A stretch of DNA of 64,000 nucleotides from Cercospora beticola (Eukaryota > Ascomycota > Dothideomycetes > Mycosphaerellales > Mycosphaerellaceae), in the NCBI RefSeq assembly GCF_033473495.1, contig NC_088935.1:4588001-4652000 (forward strand), in the 5' to 3' direction. A program made the position numbers and the translations under genes. Below are positions 1-10,801 of the stretch, in pieces. Position 1 is the stretch's first letter. Each line of letters starts with the position of its first letter. Under the pieces are notes generated by a model. That model was not told the DNA's origin and did no database searches. It worked only from the letters and a program-made list of their open reading frames with translations.

Positions 1-518
1 GGGCGGAAATTGGCTCTGAGGTATTGCAAAAGTTGGGGCAGTTTGTAGTCATGGGCCAGGCGCTCTCGTAGAGTCTCAAACTGTGCGGTTTCCAGTATAG
101 ATGAATCCGGCCGCAACGAGTCGATCGATGCATTTACCTCGACCTCGTCCGGAGCGGGGCCTTGACCGGTGATGGCATCCTCTACCTCTCGAGCGCTAAG
201 TGAGCTGTGCCCGGGGCGTGGCGCGGGCGTGATGGTGTCGTCCTGAGCATCGCGGAGCACAATCACGCTGGTGGCCTCGTTGAGAGCCTTGCGCTGCAGC
301 TCGGCCGACTCGACGCGCTGCCGCTTCCGGCCCTTGCCCACGATGCGCTCATGACCCTGCAGCTGCAGTGTCTTCCAGGAGGTCGGCGACGGGGAGTGAT
401 ATGCACGATTCGTGGGAGTACGGGCAGCGGAAAGTGCCAGGAAGCCACCGAGGCGTGCTCTCGCAGCAGCAGGAGCGTCGCAGGACAGCACTTCCCGGAG
501 ACGAGTACTCACGCGCAT
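1..518 (-). CDS. SLS1: SLS1-like mitochondrial inner-membrane expression regulator, N-terminal part (runs off window)
   Basis: An open minus-strand frame runs from an ATG at 518 off the left edge. It starts with an Arg-rich, acid-poor stretch (RARLGGFLALSAARTPTNRAYHSP region) that looks like a mitochondrial presequence with a possible cleavage site after RAY. It continues with a basic GKGRKRQR block, VIVLRD, and a segment reading SLRP...TLRERLAHDYKLPQLLQYLR. That combination resembles the N-terminus of fungal SLS1-type proteins, which couple mitochondrial transcription and translation at the inner membrane; this match is from memory. The 5' end is uncertain: a perfect donor GTGAGT follows only six bases after the ATG (511-512), so the true start could be in an upstream exon. 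The C-terminal part is missing from the window. Confidence 0.6.
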   Translation of the reverse strand, partial: MRVSTRLREVLSCDAPAAARARLGGFLALSAARTPTNRAYHSPSPTSWKTLQLQGHERIVGKGRKRQRVESAELQRKALNEATSVIVLRDAQDDTITPAPRPGHSSLSAREVEDAITGQGPAPDEVEVNASIDSLRPDSSILETAQFETLRERLAHDYKLPQLLQYLRANFR

Positions 519-713
519 GAATGGTGGCAGTCGACAGGCGGTGGTCGTGGCAGAGGCTCATCGGAAGTGTCGCCAGTGCCAAGACGCGCCGCACCTCGGG
601 AGTGAAGTCCGTGACTCGTATCAGATTATCTGATGTGATGATGCGTTGGACTCGCCCAACCTGAGGCAGTGTGAAGCAGAGCAGAGCAGGAGCGAGACGA
701 CGAGGTGGATGGG
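519..713. promoter_or_regulatory. Divergent promoter between SLS1-like gene and mitochondrial carrier gene
   Basis: Only 195 bp separate the two start codons, which point away from each other. Both products are predicted mitochondrial. No TATA box is obvious. Confidence 0.4.
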
Positions 714-2133
714 ATGTCGAGCAACAACAACACCAATGCCGACATCTGGATCGCTGGTGCCTTTGCCGTTCGTTCTTTCCTATGTCCATTTGATCGTCCC
801 GTCATCCCGCTGACTTTTCGTTCCTGCAGGCCTTCAGTGTTGATCTAGTCGGTATGCATCTACAAGTCATCCACAGCAGCCATATACACGACTCTCCTCT
901 AATTTACGCGCCCTGTCACAGTATACCCCCTCGATACAATAAAGACTCGTCTCCAAAGTCCCGACTACGCGCGCCTGTATCAAAACAATGGCAAGCTGTA
1001 CAGAGGCGTCTATCAAGGCGTGGGAAGCGTCATAATCGCCACTCTGCCTTCGTCCGGAGCCTTCTTCACTACCTACGAAGGCATCAAGTCGATCCTGACG
1101 ACCGCCAACCAACGAGGCAATGGCAACGGCGAGGGGTCTGGAACCTACGTCCCTGCTGCTCTTGTGCACGCGGCCGCATGTAAGTGAGGCAGTTCTCAGC
1201 AAGCCTACTAGTTACCTCGCCAATGCCTGGGCAATGACCAATGACACACATGCATACCGTGAGCTGTGAGAGATGCTAACACTTCACAGCTGGCACCGCG
1301 GAGCTGGTCTCTTGCGCCATCCTGACACCCGCCGAAGTCATCAAGCAAAATGCCCAAATGGTCGACAACTCACGTACAGATCGCCCGCGTGTCAATGCGA
1401 CTCTGCAGACTATTAAACGCTTCCGATCCAATCCCCTCGCGTTGTGAGTAGATCACACATTCCTAATTCCTCATCCTCTACTAACAAGCGCTCTTCAGAT
1501 GGCGTGGCTACACTGCGCTGGCCGGACGCAACCTCCCCTTCACTGCGATGCAATTTCCCATGTTCGAGAAGATCAAGGAGCAAATTCGTCGCTATCGAGA
1601 TGAGCGTGGCATCAGAACGCATACGTTGTTCGAGAGCGGCATGATTACTGCTGTCAGCGCAGGCGGTAAGTGAAGACCGTACCATTTTCCAGAACCAAGC
1701 AATAACACAACTCACAGCGGGCGGAAGCATCGCCGCAGTAATCACAACTCCAGTAGACGTCGTGAAAACCCGTCTCATGCTCTCAGCAATCGACAATCCT
1801 CAGGAAAAATCCGCTCCAACTCCAACAGAAAGCGTCAAACAAGCAAAAAACGCTCTCGTAGACGCCACTGGCAAAACTGTCGAAGCCGTCAAGAAAAGTC
1901 CTCTGGAAGCCGTGAAGAACATAGCAAAACCAGGAAACAAATCGAGTATCACAATCGCTCGAGAAGTCATTCAGCAAGAAGGCATCAAAGGCTTATTTCG
2001 AGGTGGTGCCTTACGTGGTGTTTGGACGATGGTTGGCAGTGGGTTATACCTTGGTGTGTATGAAAGTGGGAGAATATATCTAGCTCAACGAAGAGGGGAT
2101 ATGATAGATGCGGAGGAATATGCGCGTACATAA
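714..2133 (+). CDS. PET8: Mitochondrial carrier, S-adenosylmethionine transporter type
   Basis: Six exons join cleanly: 714-767, 830-851, 922-1179, 1290-1443, 1499-1665 and 1718-2133, giving 356 residues. The protein shows three carrier repeats with the signatures YPLDTIKTRL, TPAEVIKQN and TPVDVVKTRL. The context of each (IAGAFAAFSVDLV, ELVSCAILTPAEV, WRGYTALAGRNLPFTAMQFPMFE) resembles the Pet8/SLC25A26 carriers that exchange S-adenosylmethionine for S-adenosylhomocysteine across the inner mitochondrial membrane. The last repeat carries a Lys/Ala-rich insertion of about 50 residues (about 236-286) directly after the third signature, in the matrix loop. All introns are GT-AG and 55-110 nt long. 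Substrate assignment is by family resemblance and could be a sister carrier. Confidence 0.85.
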
Positions 2134-2420
2134 CCAGATGTGCTTCCATATATAGAATTGGAATCATGCGACGCAAGTGCTTCAAAGTCCAATGCTCAAA
2201 TTGTTTGTAATTTTGGCAAGCAAGTAAATTCATGGACATGGCATTTGGTATCTCTCTATACACCTAGTTCAACGCCATCGCTATGCAGTCGATCATAAAA
2301 TCCCGGTGCGACTCAAAAGGCCCCCAAAAGGCCACCCTTCCATCTATCATAAACCAGCTAGCGAAGTGTCTGGACCGCGACGCTTTGCACCTGTCATAAC
2401 AAAGCCGTGACTCGCCAAAA
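2134..2420. other. Convergent 3' intergenic region
   Basis: The carrier gene and CCH1 end toward each other with 287 bp between stop codons. The region is AT-richer than its surroundings (for example 2150-2260) and presumably holds both 3' UTRs and poly(A) signals. No gene is seen. Confidence 0.5.
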
Positions 2421-5400
2421 CTAAGCATCCCTTCCCCCGCTACTGCGGTCCTTCGATCCACTCCCTCTCGCCTTTTGCGTGTAACTCCTACGCATACTCT
2501 GACCCCATGCACTCTCGGAGAAACTCTCGCTGACGGCACTGTTGGCTCGACTTCGCGATGGGTCAGGGGGCTCTCCCGGGCTTGCCGGAGGGGAATGGGA
2601 GTTCCGCCCTCCTTCGAAGGCCGCAGCAAAGTGCCAATCGGGCTGGATGCTGCTGCTGCTCGCCGTTGGCCGGTGAGTTGATCGTGCCTCTGGACTCAGA
2701 TGGAATTCTTCTCGTATCGGCGACGATGTCGGCGTCAATTGAATTGACGAGCGTCGCGCCAGATCCAGTTGCGGCAGAGCACCACTGCTTGAACGCCCTC
2801 TCGCGCCAGAAGGTCCACTTTCTGCGTCGTACGACCTCAATGAGTCGTCCGGTTCAGGATCGACCGGCGTGATGCTGAGTGCCGGTATCTCTACCTTTCT
2901 GCTCTGTTTCGCTTCGTGTTCTGTTTCATCCTCCACCAAGATCTCTGGTACACCGAATGATGGTACCGCCGTCATGCGCGCGGACTTCTTGGCATCAATT
3001 CTCCTTCTAAATCTGCGGGACCAATACAGTGTGTCGAAAAAGCCCATCACGATATTGCGGTTGACAGCCTCCTCCACACGTTGCAAACGCGCACGTCGGC
3101 GCAAAAATTCTTCCAGTTTGAGACTTTTGCTGTCGTTGATCACTTTGTAGTGTGCCAAAACCATCAATAGCGCGTTGAATGCAATGCCTCGATCGGGGTC
3201 TGCGGAAACCAGCACTTCTTCGTAAAAAGTGTTCATCCTTCTTCTCCGGTTGCGGATCTCGTGCACCGGCAATTCGGCCAGTCGGCGGTTCAGTTTGTCA
3301 ATGTCAATCTTGACACCACGATTAGACCCTTCGCCGTCGAGGGTTAGCTGCGAGGCTCTATGAGAAGCCACCCTGCAATCGTCTATCAATGACTTGACTG
3401 TGAAGTCACCATCGTAAATACGCATCTCGAATATGCCGGATAACTCCCCCAGGAACCGAGGGAACTGTTCTTTGGTGATGTAGCCGGAACCATTTGGATC
3501 GTACTCCGCCCATGCCTGCTTGAAGCGCCGAATTTCTTCCCGACTGATGATGGACAGGCCACTGCTTCGCTGATATACGTACGAGAAGCTCTCATATATC
3601 AGCGAAATGAACAAATTGACGAAGATGTACATGCTGATGATGTTCCACGAAACAAACAGCGCGTAGGCCCACTGCTTGCTGCCGCAGTCGGTCTTGAAGT
3701 AGTCGTCTGCCAAGGTGCAATATGGTGGACGAATGTTTGCGAAGTCCATCATCAGTTGATTCCATCCTTCTCCCACGCTGATTCTGAACAGCAGGATGAG
3801 AGCTTTTGGCACTGTGCGGAAATTGATGTTGCCCGTTTCATTCTCCCCAAAGCGCGTCAGTCCAAAGGTCTGGGTGAATGCAATAGCGTAGACCAGGAAA
3901 AGCACAAACCATGTCGCCAGTAAATTCGCAATGGCGCTGAAACTAGCTGCCGCAGTCTTGAAAAGTTGGTCCAGCTGATTATTACGAGGAATGAGCATGA
4001 GAGCTACAGCCACCAGGCACAGCTTATGTGTCTGCGAGTAGATGTTGCTGTGCAAGTTGCCGAAAACCAGTATGGCCGTTGCAAAGGTTGCACTCACTAC
4101 GATCAATGAGTAGACATCCCAGGCGCTTTTCCTGAATCGTGTCCACGACAATCCAACCAGACGGACAAAGATATTTGCGATGTAGAACAGGGTGAAAATG
4201 AAGAAAAGGAGCAATCGGCCGACAGTCCAAGCCCAAGGTTCCGGGTACCATTCCATGCACAGTAAAGCCAGATGAGCGATGAGTATTCCGGTTATGGTAC
4301 GTTGCCATTTGCCCTTTTTGGTAACAGCTTGCCGGTAGCACCATTCTTGCCAGCTCTGTCGCTGCTTCTGTCGATTTGGACGCTTCGATGGCGCGACTTG
4401 CCGCAGCAATTTTCGGAGCTCCAACCAAGAGCGTTGCTCAACTGTCAGAAATGCGACCCCTGTCTGTTCGGTATAGTTGCGCATAAAGACCGACACAAAC
4501 AAGGTCAGCACGAACACGGCTCCTAACAAATTGAAGAGGACAAAGTAGACTGCATTGCCCTGCTGTGAGAACCAAGCAGGCTGTGTGAAAACTCCAGTGA
4601 TCGACTGCGCACTCCACATCAAGTCCACCCAGCCCTCTTGCGATACGACTTGAAAAAGAATGAATAGTGCGTCGCCAAAGGAGTCGAAATCGTACGAAAA
4701 GTTCACATTTGCAACCCTTCTGGGCATGATCATGTCGTACCCGATTGGCGAGAAGACCGATTCGCCGACGCAATCGGTCAAGTTGTGAACATCATACTGC
4801 TGCCAGTCGTTGCACCAGGCCATCTTTCCGGCAAAAAGGTTGAGACCATATATGGCGAATGGAATGAGCAAACTCAGCGAGACGAATGCTGCACTCAACA
4901 CTTTCCAGCCGCCAAGGACAATCACGGAATGGAATGTGTCGCGTGCACTGTCGCTGACATTGAGAAGTCGGAGTGCTCGCAGTGCCTTGAATGCCCCCAC
5001 AGCGCGCGATCCACTACCAGGGCTGTACAGGGAAGTGAGCACATTGATCCAGAGCGTGATCAGAACAATACCATCGATAAATCCCCACGAGCTGCGGAAG
5101 TACGCATTTGGACTCCAGAGAAAGCCATCCGCTATGACCTTGATGATAGCTTCGACCGTAAAGAGCCCAGCAAAGCCAATGTCAGTCCAGATGAACCAAT
5201 TGTATCGATCGCTGATGTTGGGGTGCGTTTTGAAATACTCCAGCTGGTACAGTGGAGTTGTCACACACGCTAGCAAGACCATACCGACAATGGCGGCATA
5301 GATGAATGCTGAGAAGGCATACCAGACTGTGGGATTTGGCTGTACACCCTGGATACGCTGGCCCCGCCCTGGACCAACAATTCGCATGCACAGTTTACGC

Positions 5401-8400
5401 AGTGGGTTCTCTGGAGTAAACATGTAAAGTGTGGTGTTGTAGTTGGGGTGCTGTCGAAGATATTCGCGCTGAGAGATTTTTCGCCGCTCAGCCGCCGCGA
5501 CGACTTCTTCCGCCAATTGACGCGGGTTGAGTTCCTCGTGCGGTCTGGTCAACTGAATTCGCGCGTAGAAAGGATTGGGTTGTCTATTCCAGACATGCTT
5601 GTCGAACCATTCCTCGAACTTGGAAGCCCAGCCAGCCGGTTGTCGAATGAGGTTGAGAGTCGACGCTGAGGTCAGACCAGCCGTAGGTGCACGACGAAAA
5701 TCCTTCTCTTCCTGCTGGATTTCGTCCAAAAAGTCCTTGACTACTGCATCCTTGAGCAACATCTCAGTTGCAGCTGAGCCAAAATCCAGGGGATCTTGGC
5801 GCTTCATTTGGCCGAACTTGAAAATGGTTGCCAGTGAGAGCGTGCCGCCTCCGTCACTTCCAAGCTCTTTCCGCTGCAGAAACATTCGAACTTGCTGCAT
5901 TCGCTTCTGGTCTTCAGAGACATCGAAGTTCTCCTGAATGACAGCAATAAACATGTTGAGCACGACAAAGTTCGCGAGACAGAACCATATAATGAAGAAT
6001 ATGGATGCGATCCATGCCGTGCCGTATTGTGCATCAAACCTGCCCACATTGTACATGATATCGGTCCAATTCTCCGATGACAATACTTGGTACATGCCCA
6101 GGAACGAATTGAAGATGGTGGCGAAGGTCACCTCAATGTAGTTACCCTCGCCATCCAGTATGGGGAGCTGACCTCGGAATAGCTGGGATGCAAATATCGC
6201 CGCCAGAAACGTAAGCAGAAACACGAACAAGATCAGATTCAATACACCCGAGACGTGTCGCAGCACCAGCAGAATCAGGTCTCTTGTGAGTTGGACTGCT
6301 AGAACAACGCGATATATGCGCAAAATCTGGAAGACCGTAAGCCACGCGTACGGATCGCCAGAGTGCTTGATCGGCGGCAACTGGATAATGCCAGTCATTA
6401 TTGCCAAAAACAGATCGAACCAGTTCCGGCGATGGTGCCGAAAGTCCCTCCAGTCGGACGCGAAACGAAACGCGATTTCGAATATGAGCAATAAGGTTAT
6501 ACCAAGCTCAGTGTTGCTAATGAGGTGCTTCGTGAAACGGCCCATGGTATCTGTGCGCAAGCTTTGTACGACCAGATCAAATGCGATTACAATGACCCAA
6601 AACCAGTAGGTCTTCTCGTAGGCCCGCTTGATGCCTGTGACGCGCTTTACGCCAGCTCTACGGTTGTCCGAGTCTGCCGGTTCCGTCTCCGACAAAGCTT
6701 CCGCTGGGTCGATCGCGTTCATGAATGCGCTGGTCTTGCTTTCTTCCCGTATGACCTGGAACGAAGAGGTGATGACTGCAATCAGTAGCGAGATGAGCCA
6801 GAAGGTCAAGATGATGATTCCAAGTGCGTAGAAGAGCGCTGCGGCTAAGTAATCTGAGTCCGTGAGGTAGTACATTGTATCGGTGAAGGTGTTGGAAGTC
6901 ATGATCACGAAGACGAGCTCCGCTGAATAGAGGATGTTGTCAAACCCAATCGTGCCGTTGTACGGATTGTCGCCCTCAACACAGAATGAGCCTATCGGAC
7001 ACAGAAAACCTTTATGCTTCGAAGCGCCCCAAGAGCCATCCTCTTTTAGCCATGGCATCTTGGAACCGTTTTGTGCCAACCACCCACCACAGAATTGAAA
7101 GTTACCTGCGGGCGGCGGCTGGTTTTGGGTGTTGTTGCTTTCCGGTCCTTCGAGGGGAGGATATGCGAGGCTACCATCGAAGACGCACGTTCTGCGGAGG
7201 CTTGACTTGAAACTCTGCACGCCAACGATGGAAAAGAGCAACCAGAAGAACCCTATCAAGAAGGCAACGTTCAAGAGTGTGGGCATCGCCCTTTTCAAGC
7301 TGCGAAGGATGACAGATGTGCCGCTTGTGATACCTAGTAAACGGAGGATCCGCAAACAGCTCATCATACGGAAAACGTAGACCTGATACTGGTACTCTGC
7401 GCCGGCAGATCCCAGAACGAAGCTGATCCAGAAGGAGACAACAGCCACAAAATCTAAGCGATTGAATGAATGGCGTAAAAACGCTCGGTGAGCCAAGCGC
7501 TTCTTCTGAGCTTGTCTTGAGCCCCCTGGTATGTCGTCAAAATTCTGAGTGGTGAAAGACCGCAAAAGTGAATCGGGAGCAGGGGCACGGTACGCATGCA
7601 GCGCGTTCTCCCGGGACCCTGCTTTGGAAGAGCTTCTGTGAAGCGTAAATAGGGCATCGGCTTTCTTCTTGAGTGCTGTCCTGACTCCAACGCTTCGATC
7701 GATGGTACTGTACTCCACGGGGTTGAATATAAATCCGGAAACGATCACCTTGACAACGATTTCCAAAGTGTAAACCACGAAGATAGCAAAGAGTAACCAG
7801 TCTGTCCAGTTGTTGCCCCATGTCGTTGGGCGTGGTTCCGTGTAGACATTAGGTGCCGCGTCAACAGCCAGGATGATCGTCTGAGTGACAATGAGTAATA
7901 GTATGAACGGCTCGACAAATGGATGCACCAGAAATTCGAGCAGCCCACGCCGTATCCTGCTCTCAGGCGAGAAAGCGCCCAGCGACTTTCCTCGCAGAGG
8001 ATTCCGGTCAATTCTGGGTAGTTCTGGCATTTCAACATTGACAGTGGACGTGGGCTCCTTGGATTTTTCATTGGGTTCCGATTTGGACGATGCAGCTCCA
8101 TCTAGAGTGAGTCCTGGCGTTTCTTCAGACTCTGGAATAGTTCGTTCCTGCACGAATGAGCGTCGAGGTGGAGTACGATCTCGGTCGAGCACCTCGGCCT
8201 CGTTACTCAAATTGACTACTCTTTGAGACATTTTGCGCAGCATAGTTCCTGTCCGTGCCAGTGGTGACTCAGCATTTGCACTCAGAGACGTGGAGTGACG
8301 ACTGGAAAGCCTCGAGCCCTGTTCTGCATTCGCTAGGTCGTCGCCTAGTCTTGATCCGCTCCGCGATCGACTGTCCCCTCGACTGGGCGAGAAACGGGCA

Positions 8401-9095
8401 CTCAGCCCGCTCACGCCAGATGTGCTCCGGTTGCCATCACGACTGGGCGTGCTCAATTTGCCAGCAGACAATGGCTGTAGCCGTATCGAATCTGTCAATG
8501 GTAGTGTGTCGTCGTTGTCATCTGCGCCTCCAGGAGACACAAATGCCGGCCCGTCATCTAGCTCAACGGGTGCTATGTTGCTCTTGCTCTTGCTGCTCGC
8601 TGGTGTGCGCAATGGAGGAAGTGTATCTAGTGTCGCCCGGGAAGCACGTTGAGGCGTGCGCGTGGGTCCATCTGAGCCATCCGAATCCCAATCGCTGGAA
8701 CTATCGCCCTCATGATGGTGGTCGGAGCGCGGAGTGAATGAGAGGCCGGCGAAGCCAATGGCCGACTGGAATGCACCCCGGTCGGCAAGGGGTGATATAG
8801 GATGTTGCTCGTCGTCGTCATCGGGAACGCGCTGGTGCAAGCCCGAAGGAGTGGTAACGAAGGCAATGGGGGATGAGGGCGCGCGGGGCAGCTGTTGAGG
8901 CATTGGCGTGTATTGTGGTGCATTGCTTAGACGCCTGAACAGATCGCGGCCTCTATCGCTGAGGGTGCGGCGATGGGGCTCCTCGCGCGCCAATCCATCT
9001 GCACGTGTTGGGGCACCTTCCCGGCCGAGATCTCGCAGTGGTATGGCAGTGCTGGCCGACTGGTTCCTGCGGTGCTTCGCATCATCGGCGTCCAT
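2421..9095 (-). CDS. CCH1: Voltage-gated calcium channel alpha-1-type subunit CCH1
   Basis: A single uninterrupted frame of 2224 residues. Four ion-transport repeats of six membrane segments lie between about residues 385 and 1830, flanked by long Ser/Arg-rich cytoplasmic tails. Pore-loop residues can be read: TSNTFTDTMY (about 734, repeat I), SSENWTDIMY (about 1010, II), SQEGWVDLMW (about 1487, III) and VGEGWNQLMM (about 1776, IV), so the filter positions are N/E/E/E. An EF-hand-like segment (DPNGSGYITKEQF, about 1860) follows repeat IV. In yeast, Cch1 works with Mid1 as the high-affinity plasma-membrane Ca2+ channel activated by pheromone, ER stress and store depletion. The ATG at 9095 gives MDADDAKHRRNQ, a plausible cytosolic start. 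Length agrees with filamentous fungal Cch1 proteins. Confidence 0.95.
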   Translation of the reverse strand: MDADDAKHRRNQSASTAIPLRDLGREGAPTRADGLAREEPHRRTLSDRGRDLFRRLSNAPQYTPMPQQLPRAPSSPIAFVTTPSGLHQRVPDDDDEQHPISPLADRGAFQSAIGFAGLSFTPRSDHHHEGDSSSDWDSDGSDGPTRTPQRASRATLDTLPPLRTPASSKSKSNIAPVELDDGPAFVSPGGADDNDDTLPLTDSIRLQPLSAGKLSTPSRDGNRSTSGVSGLSARFSPSRGDSRSRSGSRLGDDLANAEQGSRLSSRHSTSLSANAESPLARTGTMLRKMSQRVVNLSNEAEVLDRDRTPPRRSFVQERTIPESEETPGLTLDGAASSKSEPNEKSKEPTSTVNVEMPELPRIDRNPLRGKSLGAFSPESRIRRGLLEFLVHPFVEPFILLLIVTQTIILAVDAAPNVYTEPRPTTWGNNWTDWLLFAIFVVYTLEIVVKVIVSGFIFNPVEYSTIDRSVGVRTALKKKADALFTLHRSSSKAGSRENALHAYRAPAPDSLLRSFTTQNFDDIPGGSRQAQKKRLAHRAFLRHSFNRLDFVAVVSFWISFVLGSAGAEYQYQVYVFRMMSCLRILRLLGITSGTSVILRSLKRAMPTLLNVAFLIGFFWLLFSIVGVQSFKSSLRRTCVFDGSLAYPPLEGPESNNTQNQPPPAGNFQFCGGWLAQNGSKMPWLKEDGSWGASKHKGFLCPIGSFCVEGDNPYNGTIGFDNILYSAELVFVIMTSNTFTDTMYYLTDSDYLAAALFYALGIIILTFWLISLLIAVITSSFQVIREESKTSAFMNAIDPAEALSETEPADSDNRRAGVKRVTGIKRAYEKTYWFWVIVIAFDLVVQSLRTDTMGRFTKHLISNTELGITLLLIFEIAFRFASDWRDFRHHRRNWFDLFLAIMTGIIQLPPIKHSGDPYAWLTVFQILRIYRVVLAVQLTRDLILLVLRHVSGVLNLILFVFLLTFLAAIFASQLFRGQLPILDGEGNYIEVTFATIFNSFLGMYQVLSSENWTDIMYNVGRFDAQYGTAWIASIFFIIWFCLANFVVLNMFIAVIQENFDVSEDQKRMQQVRMFLQRKELGSDGGGTLSLATIFKFGQMKRQDPLDFGSAATEMLLKDAVVKDFLDEIQQEEKDFRRAPTAGLTSASTLNLIRQPAGWASKFEEWFDKHVWNRQPNPFYARIQLTRPHEELNPRQLAEEVVAAAERRKISQREYLRQHPNYNTTLYMFTPENPLRKLCMRIVGPGRGQRIQGVQPNPTVWYAFSAFIYAAIVGMVLLACVTTPLYQLEYFKTHPNISDRYNWFIWTDIGFAGLFTVEAIIKVIADGFLWSPNAYFRSSWGFIDGIVLITLWINVLTSLYSPGSGSRAVGAFKALRALRLLNVSDSARDTFHSVIVLGGWKVLSAAFVSLSLLIPFAIYGLNLFAGKMAWCNDWQQYDVHNLTDCVGESVFSPIGYDMIMPRRVANVNFSYDFDSFGDALFILFQVVSQEGWVDLMWSAQSITGVFTQPAWFSQQGNAVYFVLFNLLGAVFVLTLFVSVFMRNYTEQTGVAFLTVEQRSWLELRKLLRQVAPSKRPNRQKQRQSWQEWCYRQAVTKKGKWQRTITGILIAHLALLCMEWYPEPWAWTVGRLLLFFIFTLFYIANIFVRLVGLSWTRFRKSAWDVYSLIVVSATFATAILVFGNLHSNIYSQTHKLCLVAVALMLIPRNNQLDQLFKTAAASFSAIANLLATWFVLFLVYAIAFTQTFGLTRFGENETGNINFRTVPKALILLFRISVGEGWNQLMMDFANIRPPYCTLADDYFKTDCGSKQWAYALFVSWNIISMYIFVNLFISLIYESFSYVYQRSSGLSIISREEIRRFKQAWAEYDPNGSGYITKEQFPRFLGELSGIFEMRIYDGDFTVKSLIDDCRVASHRASQLTLDGEGSNRGVKIDIDKLNRRLAELPVHEIRNRRRRMNTFYEEVLVSADPDRGIAFNALLMVLAHYKVINDSKSLKLEEFLRRRARLQRVEEAVNRNIVMGFFDTLYWSRRFRRRIDAKKSARMTAVPSFGVPEILVEDETEHEAKQSRKVEIPALSITPVDPEPDDSLRSYDAESGPSGARGRSSSGALPQLDLARRSSIQLTPTSSPIREEFHLSPEARSTHRPTASSSSIQPDWHFAAAFEGGRNSHSPPASPGEPPDPSRSRANSAVSESFSESAWGQSMRRSYTQKARGSGSKDRSSGGRDA

Positions 9096-9917
9096 GAAGG
9101 CTTGCGCTCCTCCTCCTCGCCGCTGTTATGAGCCCTTCCCGAGCGTCATGAGGGCTGGCTGTACGATCGAGGCTGGAGTAACAGAGCGATGGTCGGTTTA
9201 AGGAATAATACGAAGCATGCGAATCGTTCGTTGGACGGTGGAGCTGTGTCTGGAGCAGCGGCGAGACAGGTGGCGCGTCGCTGTTGCTGCGCTGTAGGTA
9301 CGTAAGTTCCGGCAGGCGGGCAGCGTAAATCGTGAAGGCGATGCGCGGTGCGATAAGACGTGGGTGTGCTGTTGCAACTTGCTGGACACTCCCAACGTCC
9401 TCCAGCGCGACGCCATGGGGGTCAGTCTAAGTTTGGCCCTGCAGCTAAACACGCGCCTCTCCGCGCGGATGTGGGTCCGCGCTGCAGAGAGCCGGCCAGC
9501 TTGTGAACAGTGGTCGTGGCTGAGGCTGAGGTGATCGTTGTCGTTTCACATCGTTGCACGGTCTATCAAGTGATCCAGAGAACTATGTATGGGCATCGAG
9601 CCAACAGCTCATTGGGAGTGTTGTAGACTGGCAAGACTATCAGGACCTTTGATGCGATCCTCAAGATCGTCTCGCCCGAGAACGAGTTTGTGGGCTGCAG
9701 CTGCAATCACCGACGCATACAGAGGGCGAAGATTCACCTGAGCCAGCGAGTCGCACAGTAGCCATGATCATAGACGCCGAAGGCCTTCAAGAACGCGAGC
9801 GGCGAGACTTGATCAGAGCCCTTGGCAAGCAATGCGCATGAAGGCGCTCATCTCGACCGTCCGCCTCCAATGTCTTGGCCAAGCTATTTGGCAGTCAGCG
9901 ATCATTCAAATGCGTGT
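9096..9917. other. Upstream region of CCH1 and 3' region of capping-protein gene
   Basis: About 820 bp without a supported gene. It should hold the CCH1 promoter and 5' UTR next to 9095 and the short 3' UTR of the capping-protein gene. Small open frames here show no recognisable motif. Confidence 0.4.
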
Positions 9918-10801
9918 TCATCCGCGAGAGGTGCATACCCGATAGCCTCCAATCTTCTCCCACTCAACCCGCTGCCTTGTGACAGGCAATTGGCGTCTCA
10001 GTCCCTTAAAGCTGCCTTCGGCAAGCGTCGTGAAGGAGCGATTGAGATCTTCCTGGAACTTGTTCTCCGCCTTGGCTACCTCGCGCACGATCTGGTCTGA
10101 ATTGCCCGATGCGACATTGAGCTCGCTCTTCTTCGATGTGGACATGCGGACATTGCCGTCTTCGTAGTAATGTACGTCGGCCTTGACTGAGCCGCTCAAC
10201 GATCCCGATGAGGGGTTGTAGATGTAGGTGCTGCGCCAGCGCCCATTCCAAAAGTTCTGTGGGCTGTACTTGTTCGCAACCAGTAACAATGCGATTGCAC
10301 TGTCGTTCTCGGCGGGATACACGCCTACCGCATACGAGGGAAAGTGCTCGGCTGCAGCAGCGGCGAACGCCTTGTGCAGCGATGTAATCAGGTCGGCGTG
10401 AGCGGACTCGACGGTGTGAGGCTGGGCATCGGACGCTTTCTGTGTAGCGTGGTCGACGGCGAACGAAGTTTGGGAGGCACTATCAAAGTAGCGGTTGTCT
10501 CCGAGGGAGTTGTATGCACTGAGGAGGACCTGGTCCCCGCTGCCTGGCAGTTTCAGTGTTGTATATTGCTCCTCGTTGTATTGAGCGAACGCGGGATCCA
10601 GTGATCGCAGGATTGAGGGCTCATCTCCGGCCAGCACTTTGATATCATTGACCACGTTGGCGAGCTGTACAACGCGTCGCAGGTCAGCTCATCGCCCATC
10701 AATGTCATGTGTCGCAAGTTGAATGCGGGCTGGCGCCTACCAACCTCTCCTGGCGGGGCCGATGCTATAAAAGCGGCCACAGTGGCCTCTTTGCTGGACA
10801 T
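9918..10801 (-). CDS. CAP1: F-actin-capping protein subunit alpha
   Basis: Two exons: 10745-10801 (MSSKEATVAAFIASAPPGE) and 9918-10664, split by an 80-nt phase-0 GT-AG intron (10665-10744), giving 267 residues. The start matches the CapZ-alpha N-terminus (...SAPPGE|LANVVNDIK). Downstream are the family hallmarks NGRWRSTYIYNPSSGSLSG, KADVHYYEDGNV and the C-terminal LRRQLPVTRQRVEWEKI. With the beta subunit it forms the heterodimer that caps barbed ends of actin filaments at cortical patches. Length is normal for the family. Confidence 0.95.
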
